Shown here piece by piece: positions 18,827-27,881 of a stretch of 64,000 nt of DNA. Numbering within the stretch: the stretch's first letter is position 1; the number at the start of each line of letters is the position of its first letter. The notes beneath the pieces are model-generated. The model worked only from the letters and a program-made list of their open reading frames with translations. It made no database searches and was not told where the DNA came from. The position numbers and the translations under genes are program-made. This DNA is from Pseudoalteromonas neustonica (GTDB lineage: Bacteria > Pseudomonadota > Gammaproteobacteria > Enterobacterales > Alteromonadaceae). The DNA lies in contig NZ_BDDS01000002.1 in assembly GCF_001653135.1 (NCBI RefSeq), positions 186,001 to 250,000 of the forward strand, written 5' to 3'.

Positions 18827-18892
18827 GCGTATACCTAAACCAACCCTGTGCAACGCTTTGTCTGCCTCTAGAGGTGGCTTGGGTATATACGC
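18827..18892. repeat. 66-bp inverted-repeat element sharing ends with the 275-bp intergenic repeat
   Basis: The left end begins GCGTATACCTAAACCAACC and the reverse complement of the right end begins GCGTATATACCCAAGCCACC, so the two ends form imperfect terminal inverted repeats. The right-end core GTGGCTTGGGTATATA is identical over 16 bases to 51551-51566 and close to the terminus at 39311. It looks like a minimal member of the same repeat family, 35 bases before the RimK-like start. Confidence 0.5.
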
Positions 18893-18927
18893 ATTTACTT
18901 TATTTTGACTTATTTTTAGGAAAAGTC

Positions 18928-20322
18928 GTGTTTAAAACCTTAATCGTGGTTGATAACAACGAGCAAACCCTTGCTCACTCATTTGAAAACGTAATTACCT
19001 TCAATACCTATTTACGTGACTACCCAAAGCTTAATGAGCCAAAAACACGCATTATTAACTTGTGTGATTCGAGCCAATACTTGAGCAAAGGCTATTATTG
19101 TTCATTACTTGCAGAGGCCCGTAAACATCAAGTATTACCGAGTGTGAAAACCATCAATGCCTTACGAAGTGGCCAAGCTTTAATGCTTAATTTAGGCCAA
19201 ATTGACGGTACGTTCTATTTTGGTAATGCTGTAAATGAACTGCAAAGTAAAGCGGCAAAAGCGGTATTTAAACAATACCCAGCACCGATCTTATTTGTTG
19301 ATCACGCAGGGTTATTACAACAAGGTTCTTTAGCGTCACTTAATAGTGAGCTGCACCAAGAGTTTGTCGCCAAGCTAAACGAATTTACACAAACGCAGTG
19401 GCGTATTAGTGATACGCAGAAACGCTACCGTTGGGATATGGCAATTTTGGTTGATCACAACGAAAAAGTGCCGCCAAGTGATAAAGACGCCATTGCGCGC
19501 TTTATAAAAGCAGCCGCTAAGCATGGTATTCATGCACAAGCGCTAAGCTTTGAAGAGATTGATAACATTGCACAGTTTGATGCGCTATTTATTCGTCAAA
19601 CGACCGCGATTGATCACCCAACTTACCGTCTTGCAAGTAAAGCGCAAAGTTTAGGGCTCGTAGTGATTGATGATGCAGATTCGATTTTGCGTTGTTGTAA
19701 TAAGGTATATTTACATGATGCGTTTAACTATCAAAAAGTACCAAGTTTAAAAACCATGGTAGTGGCTGATCAAACAGACGAAACAATTACACAATTAGAA
19801 GCGACATTTACTTACCCGTTAGTACTGAAAATGCCAGAAGGGTCATTTTCGAAAGGTGTTTATAAAGTTGCTGATCAAACTGAGCTGAAAGTTAAGCTAA
19901 CGGAACTTTTTGAATTTAGCGCATTAGTGCTTGCACAAGAGTATATGTACACAGAATACGATTGGCGAGTGGGCGTATTAAATGGACGCGCTATTTATGC
20001 CTGTCGCTATTTAATGGCGCGTAATCATTGGCAAATTTATAACCATGATGCAAAACGGTTTTTCTCGGGTGGGTTTGAAACACTGCCAACTTTTGAGTTA
20101 CCAAAAGCAGTATTAGACGCCGCTTTAAAAGCGTGTAAAACGGTTGGTAAAGGCTTATATGGTGTAGATGTAAAAGAGCATCAAGGCCGTGCTTATGTGC
20201 TTGAAGTAAACGACAATCCAAGTATTGATCATAAAGTAGAAGATGCCTATTTAGGGGATGAACTTTATATGATCATCATGGATGAATTTAAACAGAGACT
20301 TGAAGCAAGAGGCCGCGGTTAA
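18928..20322 (+). CDS. RimK-like ATP-grasp ligase with RLAN N-terminal domain
   Basis: A 464-residue enzyme predicted to form an amide bond between a carboxylate and an amine with ATP. The frame is open from GTG 18874, but that codon lies inside the repeat at 18827-18892; GTG 18928 has AGG at the right distance and begins the conserved MFKTLIVVDNNEQ, so I chose it. Residues 1-150 match the RimK-like ATP-grasp N-terminal (RLAN) domain. Residues about 170-455 form the ATP-grasp fold: YPLVLKMPEGSFSKGVYKV binds ATP, LVLAQEYMYTEYDWRVGVL follows, and GVDVKEHQGRAYVLEVNDNPSIDH carries the metal-binding E-x-N. The next gene overlaps by 1 base. RimK itself adds glutamate to ribosomal protein S6, but this subfamily is different and its substrate is unknown. 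Confidence 0.88.
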   Translation: MFKTLIVVDNNEQTLAHSFENVITFNTYLRDYPKLNEPKTRIINLCDSSQYLSKGYYCSLLAEARKHQVLPSVKTINALRSGQALMLNLGQIDGTFYFGNAVNELQSKAAKAVFKQYPAPILFVDHAGLLQQGSLASLNSELHQEFVAKLNEFTQTQWRISDTQKRYRWDMAILVDHNEKVPPSDKDAIARFIKAAAKHGIHAQALSFEEIDNIAQFDALFIRQTTAIDHPTYRLASKAQSLGLVVIDDADSILRCCNKVYLHDAFNYQKVPSLKTMVVADQTDETITQLEATFTYPLVLKMPEGSFSKGVYKVADQTELKVKLTELFEFSALVLAQEYMYTEYDWRVGVLNGRAIYACRYLMARNHWQIYNHDAKRFFSGGFETLPTFELPKAVLDAALKACKTVGKGLYGVDVKEHQGRAYVLEVNDNPSIDHKVEDAYLGDELYMIIMDEFKQRLEARGRG

Positions 20323-21449
20323 TGACTCAATATGATGTGGCAGTTCGTGCTGCCACTGACTTAGATTTAAACGCGTTACTTGAAATAGAACAACAAAGCT
20401 TTAACCAAGATAGGTTAAGTGCACGGAGTTTAAAGCGTTGGATATCGGCTAAACACGGCATCTTACTCGTTGCACAGTGTCAGCAGCAATTACTCGGTTA
20501 TGGTTTAGTGTGGTGTCATAAGGGAACGCGGCTGGCGCGGTTATATTCGCTTGCAGTTACGCCACACGCACAAGGTAAAGGCATTGCAAAGCAATTATTA
20601 AAGGCACTTGAGCAGGCAACAGCACAGCGTGGACGACTGTATATGCGCTTAGAAGTTGCAGTAAATAATACCCAAGCAATTGGCCTTTATGAAAAGCTAG
20701 GTTATCGAGTATTTGGCCAATACAGTGATTATTACGATGATCATAGTGATGCGCTACGGATGCAAAAAAACATTCGTCAAACTGACGAATTACAGTTTGC
20801 ACGTTTAACGCCTTGGTATCAGCAAACGACAGAGTTTACATGTGGGCCATCTGCCTTGTTAATGGCTATGGGCAGTGTGAATCAAAAGCAAGTGCTTGAT
20901 CAAGGCGCTGAGTTAGCTATTTGGCGAGAAGCAACCACTATATTTATGACCTCAGGACATGGTGGGTGTCATCCGTTAGGCTTAGCTTTAGCTGCCGATA
21001 AACGCGGTTACGATGTGGAAATAATGCTTAACACTGAGGATGCCTTATTTGTTGATGGTGTACGCAGTGAGACTAAAAAAACAGTGCTACGTGCTGTCCA
21101 TCAGCAGTTTGTTGAGCAAATTTCGCAGCATGAGTTAAGTATTAACTACAGTGATGTAGATTTAAGTCATATAGAGCAGTGGGTAGAACGTGGTTTCAGT
21201 GTCTTAGTGTTGATCAGTACTTATCGTTTTGATGGTAAAAAATCACCGCATTGGGTGTGTATCACTCATCTTGATGATCACTGCTTATATGTTCATGATC
21301 CATTTTGTGAAAACGATAAACAACGCGCACTAGATTGCCAGCATGTGCCTGTATCGCGTGCTGATTTTTCGAGTATGGCCGCCTTTGGAACAAGTCGATT
21401 ACGTACTGCTGTTGCAGTTAATTTATCAGCCCGAATTAAGGGTAAATAA
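20322..21449 (+). CDS. GNAT acetyltransferase fused to a C39-like cysteine peptidase (DUF3335)
   Basis: A two-domain, 375-residue cytoplasmic protein. Residues 1-150 are a GNAT N-acetyltransferase with the acetyl-CoA loop AVTPHAQGKGIAKQLLKALE and the later NTQAIGLYEKLGYRVFG. Residues 155-370 are a papain-like peptidase C39/DUF3335 domain with a likely catalytic triad: Cys174 in TEFTCGPSALLMAM, His310 in SPHWVCITH and Asp326 in VHDPF. The start codon overlaps the stop of the RimK-like gene (TAATG). This pairing of an ATP-grasp ligase with a GNAT-peptidase fusion recurs in gammaproteobacteria to my knowledge and was predicted to modify peptides or proteins, but no substrate is established as far as I know. 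Confidence 0.87.
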   Translation: MTQYDVAVRAATDLDLNALLEIEQQSFNQDRLSARSLKRWISAKHGILLVAQCQQQLLGYGLVWCHKGTRLARLYSLAVTPHAQGKGIAKQLLKALEQATAQRGRLYMRLEVAVNNTQAIGLYEKLGYRVFGQYSDYYDDHSDALRMQKNIRQTDELQFARLTPWYQQTTEFTCGPSALLMAMGSVNQKQVLDQGAELAIWREATTIFMTSGHGGCHPLGLALAADKRGYDVEIMLNTEDALFVDGVRSETKKTVLRAVHQQFVEQISQHELSINYSDVDLSHIEQWVERGFSVLVLISTYRFDGKKSPHWVCITHLDDHCLYVHDPFCENDKQRALDCQHVPVSRADFSSMAAFGTSRLRTAVAVNLSARIKGK

Positions 21450-21465
21450 TTTATAAGGAAAGCGA

Positions 21466-21981
21466 GTGACATTATACGAGCTTGTTGATGTGGCGCCTTA
21501 TTCATGGTCTGCTATTGGGACAGCCGCATTTTGCGGCGCAATTATAGGTGCCGAGCGTCAACTAAGAGGAAAACCTGTGGGTATTCGTACCTCTGCGTTA
21601 ATTACCTTGGGTACTTACTTGTTTTTAGCGACTGCCTTTAATTTACAGGGCGATGTAATAGATCATTCACGGGTGGTTGGGCAAATAATTACTGGCATTG
21701 GGTTTTTAGGTGCTGGCGTTATGCTAGCAAAAGACGGGGCTGTTGTTGGCGTAACATCAGCAGCGACTATCTGGGTTCTGGCCTCAATAGGCGTGATGAT
21801 AGCAACGCACAGTCTGGCACCTGCGATTAAGCTCTCAGTCCTGGTGGTGGGCATTTTATATGGTGTTGATGTGCTTGAAGCGCAATTTAAAAGCTTGAGT
21901 AAAGGCGTACACCGACATGTTAAAATTTATTCCAAGCGCTATTACAGGCGTAATAAAGAGGAAGAAAAAAGCCACGATTAA
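21466..21981 (+). CDS. MgtC/SapB family membrane protein
   Basis: A 171-residue inner-membrane protein of the MgtC/SapB family. The signature region GAIIGAERQLRGKPVGIRTSALITLGTYLF near the N-terminus and the later GIGFLGAGVMLAKDGAVVGVTSAATIWV are diagnostic. There are about four membrane helices, and the protein lacks the C-terminal ACT-like domain of virulence MgtC. The start is GTG 21466 with AAGGA 6 bases upstream. It lies 16 bases after the GNAT-C39 gene in the same direction, so it may be the third gene of that operon. In Salmonella, MgtC inhibits ATP synthase; the role of short homologues is unclear. Confidence 0.88.
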   Translation: MTLYELVDVAPYSWSAIGTAAFCGAIIGAERQLRGKPVGIRTSALITLGTYLFLATAFNLQGDVIDHSRVVGQIITGIGFLGAGVMLAKDGAVVGVTSAATIWVLASIGVMIATHSLAPAIKLSVLVVGILYGVDVLEAQFKSLSKGVHRHVKIYSKRYYRRNKEEEKSHD

Positions 21982-21987
21982 GTGGCT
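21970..21987. terminator. Weak hairpin between convergent genes
   Basis: AGCCAC and GTGGCT form a 6-bp stem that overlaps the stop of the MgtC-like gene. There is a poly-A tract on the left and only a short T stretch on the right, so it may serve the minus-strand hydrolase gene better. Confidence 0.4.
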
Positions 21988-22005
21988 TATAAGTAATTAA
22001 AAGCG

Positions 22006-22797
22006 CTATTCGTTAAGTTCAAAAGCCTTACCATATTCAATGCTTTTTAAAATTGTTGTAGCAATTAATAGGGGGTCATCAATCATTGGTACATGGCCAA
22101 TGTCTTTTAAAATCAGAGAGCGAGCGTCGGGGAGGCGCTCTTTAGCTATCACAGCGTTTATATTCGGTGGAAATAAGAGATCACATTCAGGCCATACCAA
22201 AGTACAAGGACAAGGCAGTGGCTTGGTAAAATTAAGCGACTGTTTTGTATTAAAAAGTGAGCTTTTAACTTCGCAGTACAGCATATCTTCTACCATGGCA
22301 GTAAATTCACATCCACTGAGCTTGTTTCCATATTTTGCAACGTCTTTTAATGCCAACATTCTTATTAAAGATGACTTCGCTAGTAAAGGTAACAGTGGTT
22401 GTGTGATTTTAGCAATAAATGCCAGGCGCTTTAATTTTTTAAGCGCAAGATGTTGTCCATGTTGTGGCGTGTTCCAAAAACCTGCTGGAGATATGGCACA
22501 CACGCTTGCGGCTCGTCCTCTTTTAGCGAGCTCGATAGCGGCCCACCCACCCATAGAGTTGCCGGTGATATGGGGTTTATCGATGTTGTACTTATCTAAC
22601 AATCGCTCAAAGTCATCTATTATGTCGCTAATTTCTATACTGCTAGTGGCTTTATTACCGCCTCGATGGCCAAGTGCAGTGAATGCGAAGACTTCGTTTG
22701 AAGGGCTTAATAAAGGCACAACGTGTTTCCATGTATTGCAAGATGATGTCGCGCCATGCAGTAATACGATAGTTTCCCCTGTTCCTTGATGGATCAT
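22006..22797 (-). CDS. Alpha/beta hydrolase
   Basis: A 263-residue alpha/beta-hydrolase-fold enzyme. The oxyanion motif VLLHGATSSCNTW is near residue 12, the nucleophile serine sits in GNSMGG (residue about 80), the acid is probably the Asp of VWPECDLLFPP, and the catalytic histidine lies in DIGHVPMIDDP. The middle segment (about 120-190) is a helical lid. Substrate is unknown. It follows the GlxA-type regulator gene by 55 bases on the same strand and may be its target. Confidence 0.82.
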   Translation of the reverse strand: MIHQGTGETIVLLHGATSSCNTWKHVVPLLSPSNEVFAFTALGHRGGNKATSSIEISDIIDDFERLLDKYNIDKPHITGNSMGGWAAIELAKRGRAASVCAISPAGFWNTPQHGQHLALKKLKRLAFIAKITQPLLPLLAKSSLIRMLALKDVAKYGNKLSGCEFTAMVEDMLYCEVKSSLFNTKQSLNFTKPLPCPCTLVWPECDLLFPPNINAVIAKERLPDARSLILKDIGHVPMIDDPLLIATTILKSIEYGKAFELNE

Positions 22798-22852
22798 GAC
22801 TGTCCTTTATGACGGTAATACATACAATATTATAATGCATTTAATTAATAGA

Positions 22853-23863
22853 TTAGCCAAATAATTTTCTTCTAACGACTTTTCGATACTCACTTGGTGT
22901 TTGCGAGAGTACTTTTTTAAATACGCGGGTTAAATGCCCTTGATCATTATATCCCACCTCAAGAGCCACTTCTTGAATTGATAAGTTAGAGCAAGCAAGC
23001 AACTCTTTAGCCGTTTGAACTCGCAATTGCTGCCAATACTCTATTGGACTTTGATTGGTCGCACTTCGAAAACGACGTGTAAAAGTACGGTAACTTAAAC
23101 CAAATAGTTGTGCAACATCGTTTAAACTTTGCTCAGTGGACACGTTGTTTTTTAACCAAAATTGAATTTGTGCAATTAATTCATCTGGATGTCTATCAAC
23201 GGCACCCTCTAAATATCTTTGCTCTTCATATGGCTTACGTATTTCATGAGAAAAATTGCGCTCAACATGTTGTGCGGCTGCTTGCCCATAATACTGGCTT
23301 ATAACATGTACGATTACATCCGCGAGTGCATTTAAGCTCGCAACACAATATAAACGCTCCGACTGAGTGATAAAAAAATCAGGTTTAAGCAACACTAATG
23401 GATAATCTCGCTTAAATTGTTCAGCATAATGCCAATGTGTTGTTGCAGGGTGACCATTTAATAGTTCAGCTTCGGCGATAAGACAATTGCCCGTGCCCAC
23501 TCCAATAATCGAACTGCCATTTTGCCAACTCGCCCCAAGCCATTTAACTAGCTGGTTATTTGCGCGGACTACAGGGCGGGGGTTTCGCCAAATTCCTGGC
23601 ACAATTATTAAGTCACTGTGAGGCGCAGTAAGGTGCGTATCATCTGGTAAAATAGCTAACCCGCTACGATTTTTGATTGGCTGTGTATTCTCAGCAATTA
23701 AATTAATGGTTAATGGTCGAAAAGGGATTGATTGAAGATGGCTTTTTGCAAAGGCTTCGCCTGCTCTTAGCATCTCTATTGGTAAGGTTAAACTAGTGAT
23801 CAATAAATGCTGGTAAACCAAAATACTGATCTGTAATGACGATTGTGTTTTGTTTGTGTCCAT
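22853..23863 (-). CDS. GlxA-type transcriptional regulator (DJ-1/PfpI + AraC)
   Basis: A 336-residue regulator with an N-terminal DJ-1/PfpI amidotransferase-like domain (residues about 10-200, with the elbow cysteine in GVGTGNCLIAEAELL) and a C-terminal AraC DNA-binding domain of two helix-turn-helix units (DVAQLFGLSYRTFTRRFRSATNQSPIEYW and QEVALEVGYNDQGHLTRVFKKVLSQTPSEYR). The family activates or represses adjacent catabolic genes. GGAG lies 7 bases before ATG 23863. It is divergent from the FabY-like gene (126 bp apart) and precedes the hydrolase gene; either could be controlled by it. Confidence 0.88.
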   Translation of the reverse strand: MDTNKTQSSLQISILVYQHLLITSLTLPIEMLRAGEAFAKSHLQSIPFRPLTINLIAENTQPIKNRSGLAILPDDTHLTAPHSDLIIVPGIWRNPRPVVRANNQLVKWLGASWQNGSSIIGVGTGNCLIAEAELLNGHPATTHWHYAEQFKRDYPLVLLKPDFFITQSERLYCVASLNALADVIVHVISQYYGQAAAQHVERNFSHEIRKPYEEQRYLEGAVDRHPDELIAQIQFWLKNNVSTEQSLNDVAQLFGLSYRTFTRRFRSATNQSPIEYWQQLRVQTAKELLACSNLSIQEVALEVGYNDQGHLTRVFKKVLSQTPSEYRKVVRRKLFG

Positions 23864-23989
23864 TTAATTGCTCCGACCAGTGATCGCTGGCCTGTTAGAC
23901 TGGTTATTTGGCTATTTAAGCACAATCTGGAATGTTAAATCCATCTAAACTGTATACATACCCGATAACACGTTTTCTCAAGGCAAATT

Positions 23990-25888
23990 ATGACAGCATT
24001 ATCCGTTATTGTCGGCATGGGCGGAATTAACGCCGCAGGCCGTACTTCATTTCATCAAGGCTATCGTCGTATCGTGTTAGACAGCTTGAGTGCAAATGCT
24101 CGCCAAGAAACATTTTTAGGCTTAGCAACTTTAATGAATCTTGTTTCAATGCAAGAAGGTGAATTAAAAGATGAGTCTGGTAAGGTTGTTAGCCAAAATG
24201 ATATTGAGTCGTTATTTGGCGAGCGAGTGATTGCAGGCACTTTGATCCGAAAGATTGAAAAGAATCACTTTGATGTTGATGCCACACCGTGGCAGCAAAA
24301 AATGACCTTCACAGCCAGTGATGAACAAAACATTGTATTTGAAACGCGCCGTCGCGATTTACCGCAGCCTATACCTGCTAGCTGGCTTATTGAAGATTTA
24401 GAAGATAAAAAAGTAAAAATAACGATCAGTGCAGAAGTTGCGATTAAACATGACAGCACCCGTGATAATCCAATAAAAGCAGCGGGTCAGTTACCTACCG
24501 GTTTTGATCCATCTACTATGTACAATAGTCGTTACCAACCGCGCGGGCTGCAAGCGACAATTTTTGCTGCAACCGATGCAATTAAGTCAACGGGTTTAGA
24601 TTGGCAATCTATTATGAACAGTGTTGAACCCGATAAAATCGGCACATATTCAGCGTCAATTGCTGGGCAAGTTAATGATGAAGGTTTTGGTGGTTTAATT
24701 CGTTCTCGCCAGCAGGGCGAGAGAGTAAGCACTAAGCAGCTTGCACTTGGTTTAAATACTATGTCTACGGACTTTATTAATGCTTATGTAACTGGAAATG
24801 TAGGCACTACATTTACTACATCAGGTGCATGCGCTACATTTTTGTACAATTTACGTGCGGCAGTAAATGATATTCAAGCGGGGCGTACTCGTGTTGCAGT
24901 CGTTGCCAGCGTTGAGTGTGCAATTACACCTGAGATGATCGAAGGCTTTGGTAATATGGGGGCGCTCGCTAACGAAGAGGGCTTAAAACGTTTAGATGGA
25001 ACTGATACGGTGGATCATCGTCGTACAAGTCGGCCTTTTGGCGAAAACTGTGGTTTTACAATTGGTGAAGGCGCGCAAGTTGTTATTTTGATGGATGATG
25101 CACTTGCATTAGAGCTTGGCGCTCAGATCATGGGATCTGTTGCCGATGTATTTGTTAATGCGGATGGTGTTAAAAAATCAATTACAGCCCCAGGTCCAGG
25201 TAATTACATTACGATGGCTAAATCGGTTGCATTGGCTGCTAATATTTTAGGTATTGACGCTGTTCAACAGCGAAGCTTTATTTTAGCGCATGGCTCAAGT
25301 ACACCTCAAAACCGCGTAACAGAGTCACTTATTTATCACCGAGTGGCACAAACATTTGCAATAGATAATTGGAAAGTGTCAGCGCCTAAAGCGTTTGTTG
25401 GTCATACATTAGCCCCCGCGAGTGGCGATCAGTTAGCAATGGCGCTAGGTGTATTTACACACAATATTATGCCGGGTATTACCACGATAGATAAAGTAGC
25501 TGATGACGTCCATAGCCAACACTTAGATATCCGTACAGCGCATTATCAATGTGATGATATGGATATTGCCTTTATTAACTCAAAAGGTTTTGGCGGAAAT
25601 AATGCAACTGCCACGGTACTTTCACCTAAAGTAACAATAAATATGCTTGCTAAGCGCCATGGCAGTGCAGTTATGAATAAATACGCACAAAGTAATAAAG
25701 CAGTTAAAGCAGCTCAAGCTGATTACCAGCAACAAGCTGATTTAGGTCAGTATGCGCTTATTTATCGCTTTGGAGATGGCATGATTGAAGAAAATGACAT
25801 TGTCATTTCTGATACGCAAATGAATATTCCAGGCTTTGAAAAAGCCATTAAATTTAGTAAGACGAATCCTTATCAAGATATGTTTTAA
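23990..25888 (+). CDS. fabY: Beta-ketoacyl-ACP synthase, FabY-like
   Basis: A 632-residue condensing enzyme, much longer than FabB/FabF (about 410). Its length and N-terminus (VIVGMGGINAAGRTSFHQGYRRIVLDSL) match FabY, which starts fatty acid synthesis from acetyl-CoA in Pseudomonas aeruginosa. The thiolase-fold residues are present: nucleophile Cys281 in TTSGACATFLYNL, and the two histidines in LAHGSSTPQNRVTE and KAFVGHTLAPASGDQ. A strong ribosome site (AAGG) precedes the ATG. It is divergent from the GlxA-type regulator gene and ends in its own terminator. The gene name is assigned by family resemblance only. Confidence 0.85.
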   Translation: MTALSVIVGMGGINAAGRTSFHQGYRRIVLDSLSANARQETFLGLATLMNLVSMQEGELKDESGKVVSQNDIESLFGERVIAGTLIRKIEKNHFDVDATPWQQKMTFTASDEQNIVFETRRRDLPQPIPASWLIEDLEDKKVKITISAEVAIKHDSTRDNPIKAAGQLPTGFDPSTMYNSRYQPRGLQATIFAATDAIKSTGLDWQSIMNSVEPDKIGTYSASIAGQVNDEGFGGLIRSRQQGERVSTKQLALGLNTMSTDFINAYVTGNVGTTFTTSGACATFLYNLRAAVNDIQAGRTRVAVVASVECAITPEMIEGFGNMGALANEEGLKRLDGTDTVDHRRTSRPFGENCGFTIGEGAQVVILMDDALALELGAQIMGSVADVFVNADGVKKSITAPGPGNYITMAKSVALAANILGIDAVQQRSFILAHGSSTPQNRVTESLIYHRVAQTFAIDNWKVSAPKAFVGHTLAPASGDQLAMALGVFTHNIMPGITTIDKVADDVHSQHLDIRTAHYQCDDMDIAFINSKGFGGNNATATVLSPKVTINMLAKRHGSAVMNKYAQSNKAVKAAQADYQQQADLGQYALIYRFGDGMIEENDIVISDTQMNIPGFEKAIKFSKTNPYQDMF

Positions 25889-25908
25889 GCACATAACTCT
25901 TGAATGGC

Positions 25909-25933
25909 AAGGCGCTTTTATAGCGCCTTTTTT
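25909..25933 (+). terminator. Intrinsic terminator of the FabY-like gene
   Basis: AAGGCGCT and AGCGCCTT form a perfect 8-bp stem with a 5-base loop, followed by TTTT. Confidence 0.92.
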
Positions 25934-26072
25934 ATTGTTTAAAATAGGAGCGTGTTAAAAGCTGTAATTGTCATTGGCTGTATTTTTTTGTTGAACTACC
26001 GCAGTTTACGCGACCTGCTCTGTATCCTTGTTATAATTTCAAGCACTTAAAAGGCTAAAGTTAGAGAGACCT

Positions 26073-27878
26073 ATGATTGCCAGTTTATTATTATTAAGTG
26101 CCAGTATTACATTAGATAGCCATTTGCCACCGTTATTACCATGGCAAGGGCAAAGTTTGGCACTACTGCAACAAAAAGGTCCTTTAACAACCGACTTTGA
26201 GCTGAGCGAAGGTTTAGAATCACCAAATTATCAGTTAACGATGGAATTTGTAGATCGTCTTGTCGCAGCTAATCCAACTCAGTTTAAAGTGCAAACCATT
26301 GCTCACAGTGCAAGTGGCCGCGCTATCAAAATGATCATAGCAAGTGAAACCGGCGAGTTTTCTGCCTCGCAATTATCGCATACCAATAAACCGACCATCT
26401 TTATTCAAGCTGGTATTCATGCGGGTGAAATTGACGGTAAAGACGCAACATTTATGTTATTACGCGATATAGCGACTGGTAAACGTCGTGATATTTTAAG
26501 CCAAGTGAATATACTCTTTATTCCGATTTTAAATGTGGATGGCCACGAGCGCAGTAGCCAGTTTAATCGTATTAATCAACGTGGGCCTGTAAAAATGGGC
26601 TTTAGAACCAATGCAAACAACCTTAATTTAAATCGAGATTATACAAAACTAGATACCCCGGAAGTAAGAGGGGTTATGAATATGATTAATCAATTTTCTC
26701 CTGACTTATACATTGACGTTCATGTCACTGATGGGGCAGATTACCAGTACGATGTAACCTACGGTTACAATCCTGTTTTTGCAAGTGAGTCCCCGAGCGT
26801 TTCAGATGCACTTAACCAATACTTCAAGCCTGTAATTGATACTAAATTACAAGAGTCGGGTCATATACCTGGCCCACTTGTATTTGTAATGGATAAACGC
26901 GAGTTTAAAAAAGGGTTAGCAGGATGGGTAGCAACACCACGCTATTCAAATGGGTGGGGAGATTTAAGATCGTTACCGACGATACTTGTTGAAAATCATT
27001 CGCTGAAACCTTACAAACAACGCGTACTTGGTACATATGTGTTTTTAGATGGTGCAATATCTGCGTTAGCACAGCATCATCAGCAATTAGCAGCTGCTGT
27101 ACAAAAAGAGCACGAATTTGTTCCTAGTCAGCTTATAGTGCAACGCGGGTATGCAAAAAAAGCCAATTCGATTGAATTCAAAGGCATAAAATACGCTCGC
27201 AGCAAAAGTACCCTCAGTGGTCAAATGGAAGTTAAATATTTAGGTGAAAAGCAAGCATACACAGATTTACCTATCTATTGGCAAAAAGAAGTTACTAAGA
27301 CAATTACAGTGCCTGCTGCATTTTATATACCTGCGGCATACCCAAATATAATTGAAAAATTGAAATTGCAGGGTGTTTTAGTTGAAAAAATAACGACAGC
27401 TTCACAAGGTGTAGATGACTTAAAGGTTGCAGTAGTCACTGAACATGAATTTGATAAAGCACCATTTGAAGGACGCTTTAGAGTCAATGCGAAGTTTGAC
27501 ATTCAAACAGCTGCTCCCCAAAACTTAACGGGTTGGTTTAAAGTTGTTACAGCGCAACCCCTAGGTGAATTAGTTGCACATTTGCTTCACCCAGCAGCAC
27601 CAGACTCATTTTTCGCATGGGGGGAGTTTAATACGATTTTTCAACGTACTGAATACATGGAAAATTACGCATTAGCCCCCTATGCACGCCAAATGTTAAA
27701 AGACAAACCTGCGTTGGCACTTGAATTCGATAAAAAAATTAGGGAAGATTCAAATTTTGCAAACAATGCTCAAGCTCGATTGAATTGGTTATATGAAAAA
27801 ACCCCATTTTATGATCAAGCATATTTGAAATACCCAATCTTAATGGCATTTAATGCTCAACCAGAAGTAAAGAATTAA
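26073..27878 (+). CDS. M14 family zinc carboxypeptidase, exported
   Basis: A 601-residue peptidase of the M14 (carboxypeptidase A) clan. The zinc motif HxxE is seen in IHAGEIDGKDA (about residues 116-125), the third zinc histidine in YIDVHVTDG, the substrate-binding arginine in LNLNRDYTKLD, and the catalytic glutamate near ILVENHSLKPYK. The first 15 or so residues are hydrophobic and act as an export signal, placing the enzyme in the periplasm or outside. A long C-terminal region after residue 330 has no motif I recognise. It is followed after 3 bases by the MBL hydrolase gene, so the two form an operon. Confidence 0.88.
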   Translation: MIASLLLLSASITLDSHLPPLLPWQGQSLALLQQKGPLTTDFELSEGLESPNYQLTMEFVDRLVAANPTQFKVQTIAHSASGRAIKMIIASETGEFSASQLSHTNKPTIFIQAGIHAGEIDGKDATFMLLRDIATGKRRDILSQVNILFIPILNVDGHERSSQFNRINQRGPVKMGFRTNANNLNLNRDYTKLDTPEVRGVMNMINQFSPDLYIDVHVTDGADYQYDVTYGYNPVFASESPSVSDALNQYFKPVIDTKLQESGHIPGPLVFVMDKREFKKGLAGWVATPRYSNGWGDLRSLPTILVENHSLKPYKQRVLGTYVFLDGAISALAQHHQQLAAAVQKEHEFVPSQLIVQRGYAKKANSIEFKGIKYARSKSTLSGQMEVKYLGEKQAYTDLPIYWQKEVTKTITVPAAFYIPAAYPNIIEKLKLQGVLVEKITTASQGVDDLKVAVVTEHEFDKAPFEGRFRVNAKFDIQTAAPQNLTGWFKVVTAQPLGELVAHLLHPAAPDSFFAWGEFNTIFQRTEYMENYALAPYARQMLKDKPALALEFDKKIREDSNFANNAQARLNWLYEKTPFYDQAYLKYPILMAFNAQPEVKN

Positions 27879-27881
27879 GTC

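Noticed and set aside
18874..18927. An 18-residue N-terminal extension of the RimK-like protein from GTG 18874
   Set aside because: It lies within the terminal repeat element and lacks a ribosome site; GTG 18928 has one and matches the family start.
18520..18927. A riboswitch upstream of the ATP-grasp gene
   Set aside because: No known riboswitch consensus is visible; the pairings seen are a long-loop hairpin and the inverted repeat element.
20822..21440. A bacteriocin or RiPP export peptidase (C39) pointing to a lantibiotic cluster
   Set aside because: There is no ABC exporter, precursor gene or lanthionine enzyme nearby; the C39-like domain is fused to a GNAT instead.
22040..22789. A 249-residue open frame on the plus strand opposite the hydrolase gene
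   Set aside because: It is the antisense of a clear alpha/beta hydrolase with all catalytic motifs, and its product has no recognisable pattern.
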